Below are positions 6,346-7,154 of a stretch of DNA of 7,154 bases, in pieces. The notes beneath the pieces were generated by a model that saw only the letters and a list, made by a program, of their open reading frames with translations, did no database searches and was not told the DNA's origin. The position numbers and the translations under genes are program-made. Positions within the stretch are counted from its first letter, which is position 1, and each line of letters starts with the position of its first letter. The stretch comes from UBA6987 sp045616945 (lineage in GTDB: Bacteria > Bacillota > Clostridia > Lachnospirales > Lachnospiraceae): positions 1-7,154 of the forward strand of contig JAZLHR010000025.1 in NCBI GenBank assembly GCA_045616945.1, in the 5' to 3' direction.

Positions 6346-6908
6346 CCGCAGTAGGTGTAATGGCTATGCCGGCGGATTTTCGGTACAGAGAAGTGTTCCT
6401 CAAAGGGAAGCCGCAGCATGACCGCTGGGATCCCTTCCGGGTCAGACATCCGGTGATGGAATCCGGCCGCCGCGCCAAAATATTTTCACCGTTTGACGCA
6501 CTGAGGGGCTTCAGCGAGGCAGTTGTTTCCAAAGATGTGATATACGAGCCCAGAACAGAGCTTTGGGATGACCGGGAGGAACTTGACCGAAGGCTGCGGA
6601 TCCTGAAAGAGCTGACGCGGAACCGCCGTATGGCACGGGCAAATCAGGCTCACGTGACGGTCACGCACTACACGGCCTGTACGGATAAGAACAGCGAAGC
6701 ATACGGCGAACGGGGACTGTACAGGAAGAGCAGCGGGATCTGCCGGAATGTCGATCCCGATATCACCCGAAGCATTCTGATAGACGAAGAGCGGATCTCA
6801 TTCGAAAATATCCGCTGGATCGAAAGCGCCGACGGATTATTCGAAGCAGGATGCCGGAACGAAGACCTGTGGACCGATTCGGAGGATATACGGGACAGAT
6901 CGTCATAA
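6342..6908 (+). CDS. YolD-like protein, probable polymerase partner
   Basis: The 188-residue protein carries the hallmark of the YolD-like family: HPVM (36-39), then RRAKIFSPFDALRGFSEA (43-60), and a later part with THYTACTDK (108-116), a glycine-containing turn, VDPDITRSILID (137-148) and ISFENIRWIES (152-162). YolD proteins of Bacillota are encoded beside UvrX/YqjW-type polymerases and are predicted to play the part of UmuD in a Pol V-like complex; their biochemistry is largely unknown. This copy carries about 35 extra N-terminal residues before the core and about 25 acidic residues after it. The start at 6342 is supported by GGGAGG eight to nine bases upstream. It is the last gene of the cassette. 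No classical terminator follows; the repeat cluster starts about 70 bases later. Confidence 0.82.
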   Translation: MTAVGVMAMPADFRYREVFLKGKPQHDRWDPFRVRHPVMESGRRAKIFSPFDALRGFSEAVVSKDVIYEPRTELWDDREELDRRLRILKELTRNRRMARANQAHVTVTHYTACTDKNSEAYGERGLYRKSSGICRNVDPDITRSILIDEERISFENIRWIESADGLFEAGCRNEDLWTDSEDIRDRSS

Positions 6909-6980
6909 GATACTGTGGGGGAAAACAATCGGCGAACGTGCAGGGGATATATAACACGGAAATACTGAGCGCATATTACC

Positions 6981-7009
6981 GTAAATTCCCAAAGTAAATC
7001 CCACAGTAG
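6981..7009 (-). repeat. Right arm of the 29-bp perfect inverted repeat
   Basis: This stretch is the exact reverse complement of 108-136, nearly 6.9 kb away. It contains GTAAAT twice and a core TTCCCAAAGTAAATCC at 6986-7001. The similarity of the two window edges extends further outward: on each side the arm is followed, after 10 or 11 bases, by another motif copy in the opposite orientation. Confidence 0.9.
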
Positions 7010-7146
7010 ATAGACGCTTGGATTTAGTATGGGAAATCGATGAATTTAGTGTGGGAAAAGGAGAAAAAACAGGAGAAAATCGGGAAAATCAAAGGATTTT
7101 TTGCATGTGAAATAAGCCTGGAATATAAATTTCCCAGGGTAAATTC
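6986..7146. repeat. Right cluster of TTTCCCANNGTAAATCC repeats
   Basis: There are four motif copies: forward at 6986-7001, reverse at 7020-7036 and 7042-7058, and forward at 7130-7146. The reverse copies have TAG in place of TAC inside the motif, and the last forward copy ends in AAATTC. The copies at 6986-7001 and 7020-7035 match as inverted arms at 14 of 16 positions and could fold around an 18-base loop. The order and orientation of the innermost copies mirror those at the left edge. The stretch between yolD and this cluster (6909-6980) shows no gene or clear site. Confidence 0.78.
7101..7129 (+). promoter_or_regulatory. Promoter-like sequence reading out of the right edge
   Basis: TTGCAT (7101-7106) and TATAAA (7124-7129) are separated by 17 bp. 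A copy of the TTTCCCANNGTAAATCC motif begins directly after the -10 box, where a repressor or transposase bound to it would cover the start of transcription. No start codon with a ribosome binding site appears in the 25 bases that remain. Confidence 0.45.
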
Positions 7147-7154
7147 AGCTTCAG

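Overview
The window looks like chromosomal DNA of a moderately GC-rich member of the Bacillota, probably a clostridial or related gut-type lineage. The grounds are the strong AGGAGG-type ribosome binding sites, the TTGACA/TATAAT promoters with 16-17 bp spacers, an alanyl-tRNA synthetase with a cysteine-rich insertion that I recall from clostridial enzymes, and a YolD-like protein beside a Y-family polymerase. Genus and species cannot be called from this sequence alone.

Layout from left to right. At the extreme left edge a minus-strand gene begins (start codon at 17, good ribosome binding site) and runs out of the window. Its upstream region (51-136) holds three copies of a 17-bp motif, TTTCCCANNGTAAATCC, in both orientations. 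Next come a tRNA-Thr(CGU) gene with a near-consensus promoter (222-294), a PHP-type metallohydrolase of the CehA/McbA-like kind (451-1320), and alaS (1423-4065), which has its own extended -10 promoter and a palindromic leader. Two tandem intrinsic terminators (4089-4160) end alaS.

The right half is a compact SOS-mutagenesis cassette on the plus strand. It holds a LexA-like S24 autopeptidase repressor (4294-4908), a UmuC/UvrX-type Y-family DNA polymerase with a QLNLF clamp-binding motif (4916-6313), and a YolD-like protein (6342-6908). The repressor promoter carries a Gram-positive-type SOS box, a perfect palindrome in the -35/-10 spacer and a second palindrome at the presumed transcription start. 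The repressor has Cys-Gly at the position of the self-cleavage dipeptide, as in UmuD, rather than Ala-Gly. The polymerase and yolD genes are bridged by an 11-codon mini-ORF that shares an ATGA overlap with each. The likely logic is that the repressor silences its own operon, RecA-stimulated self-cleavage after DNA damage relieves this, and a translesion polymerase and its partner are then made.

After yolD the right edge (6981-7146) again carries the TTTCCCANNGTAAATCC family, and a promoter-like sequence pointing out of the window. One 29-bp stretch at 6981-7009 is the exact reverse complement of 108-136, so the gene block lies between perfect inverted repeats nearly 6.9 kb apart. The edges look like the ends of insertion-sequence-type elements or members of an intergenic repeat family; which of these cannot be settled from the window. 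The least ordinary items are the three-operator lexA-like promoter, the repressor with a UmuD-like cleavage site, the mini-ORF coupler and the flanking repeat family.
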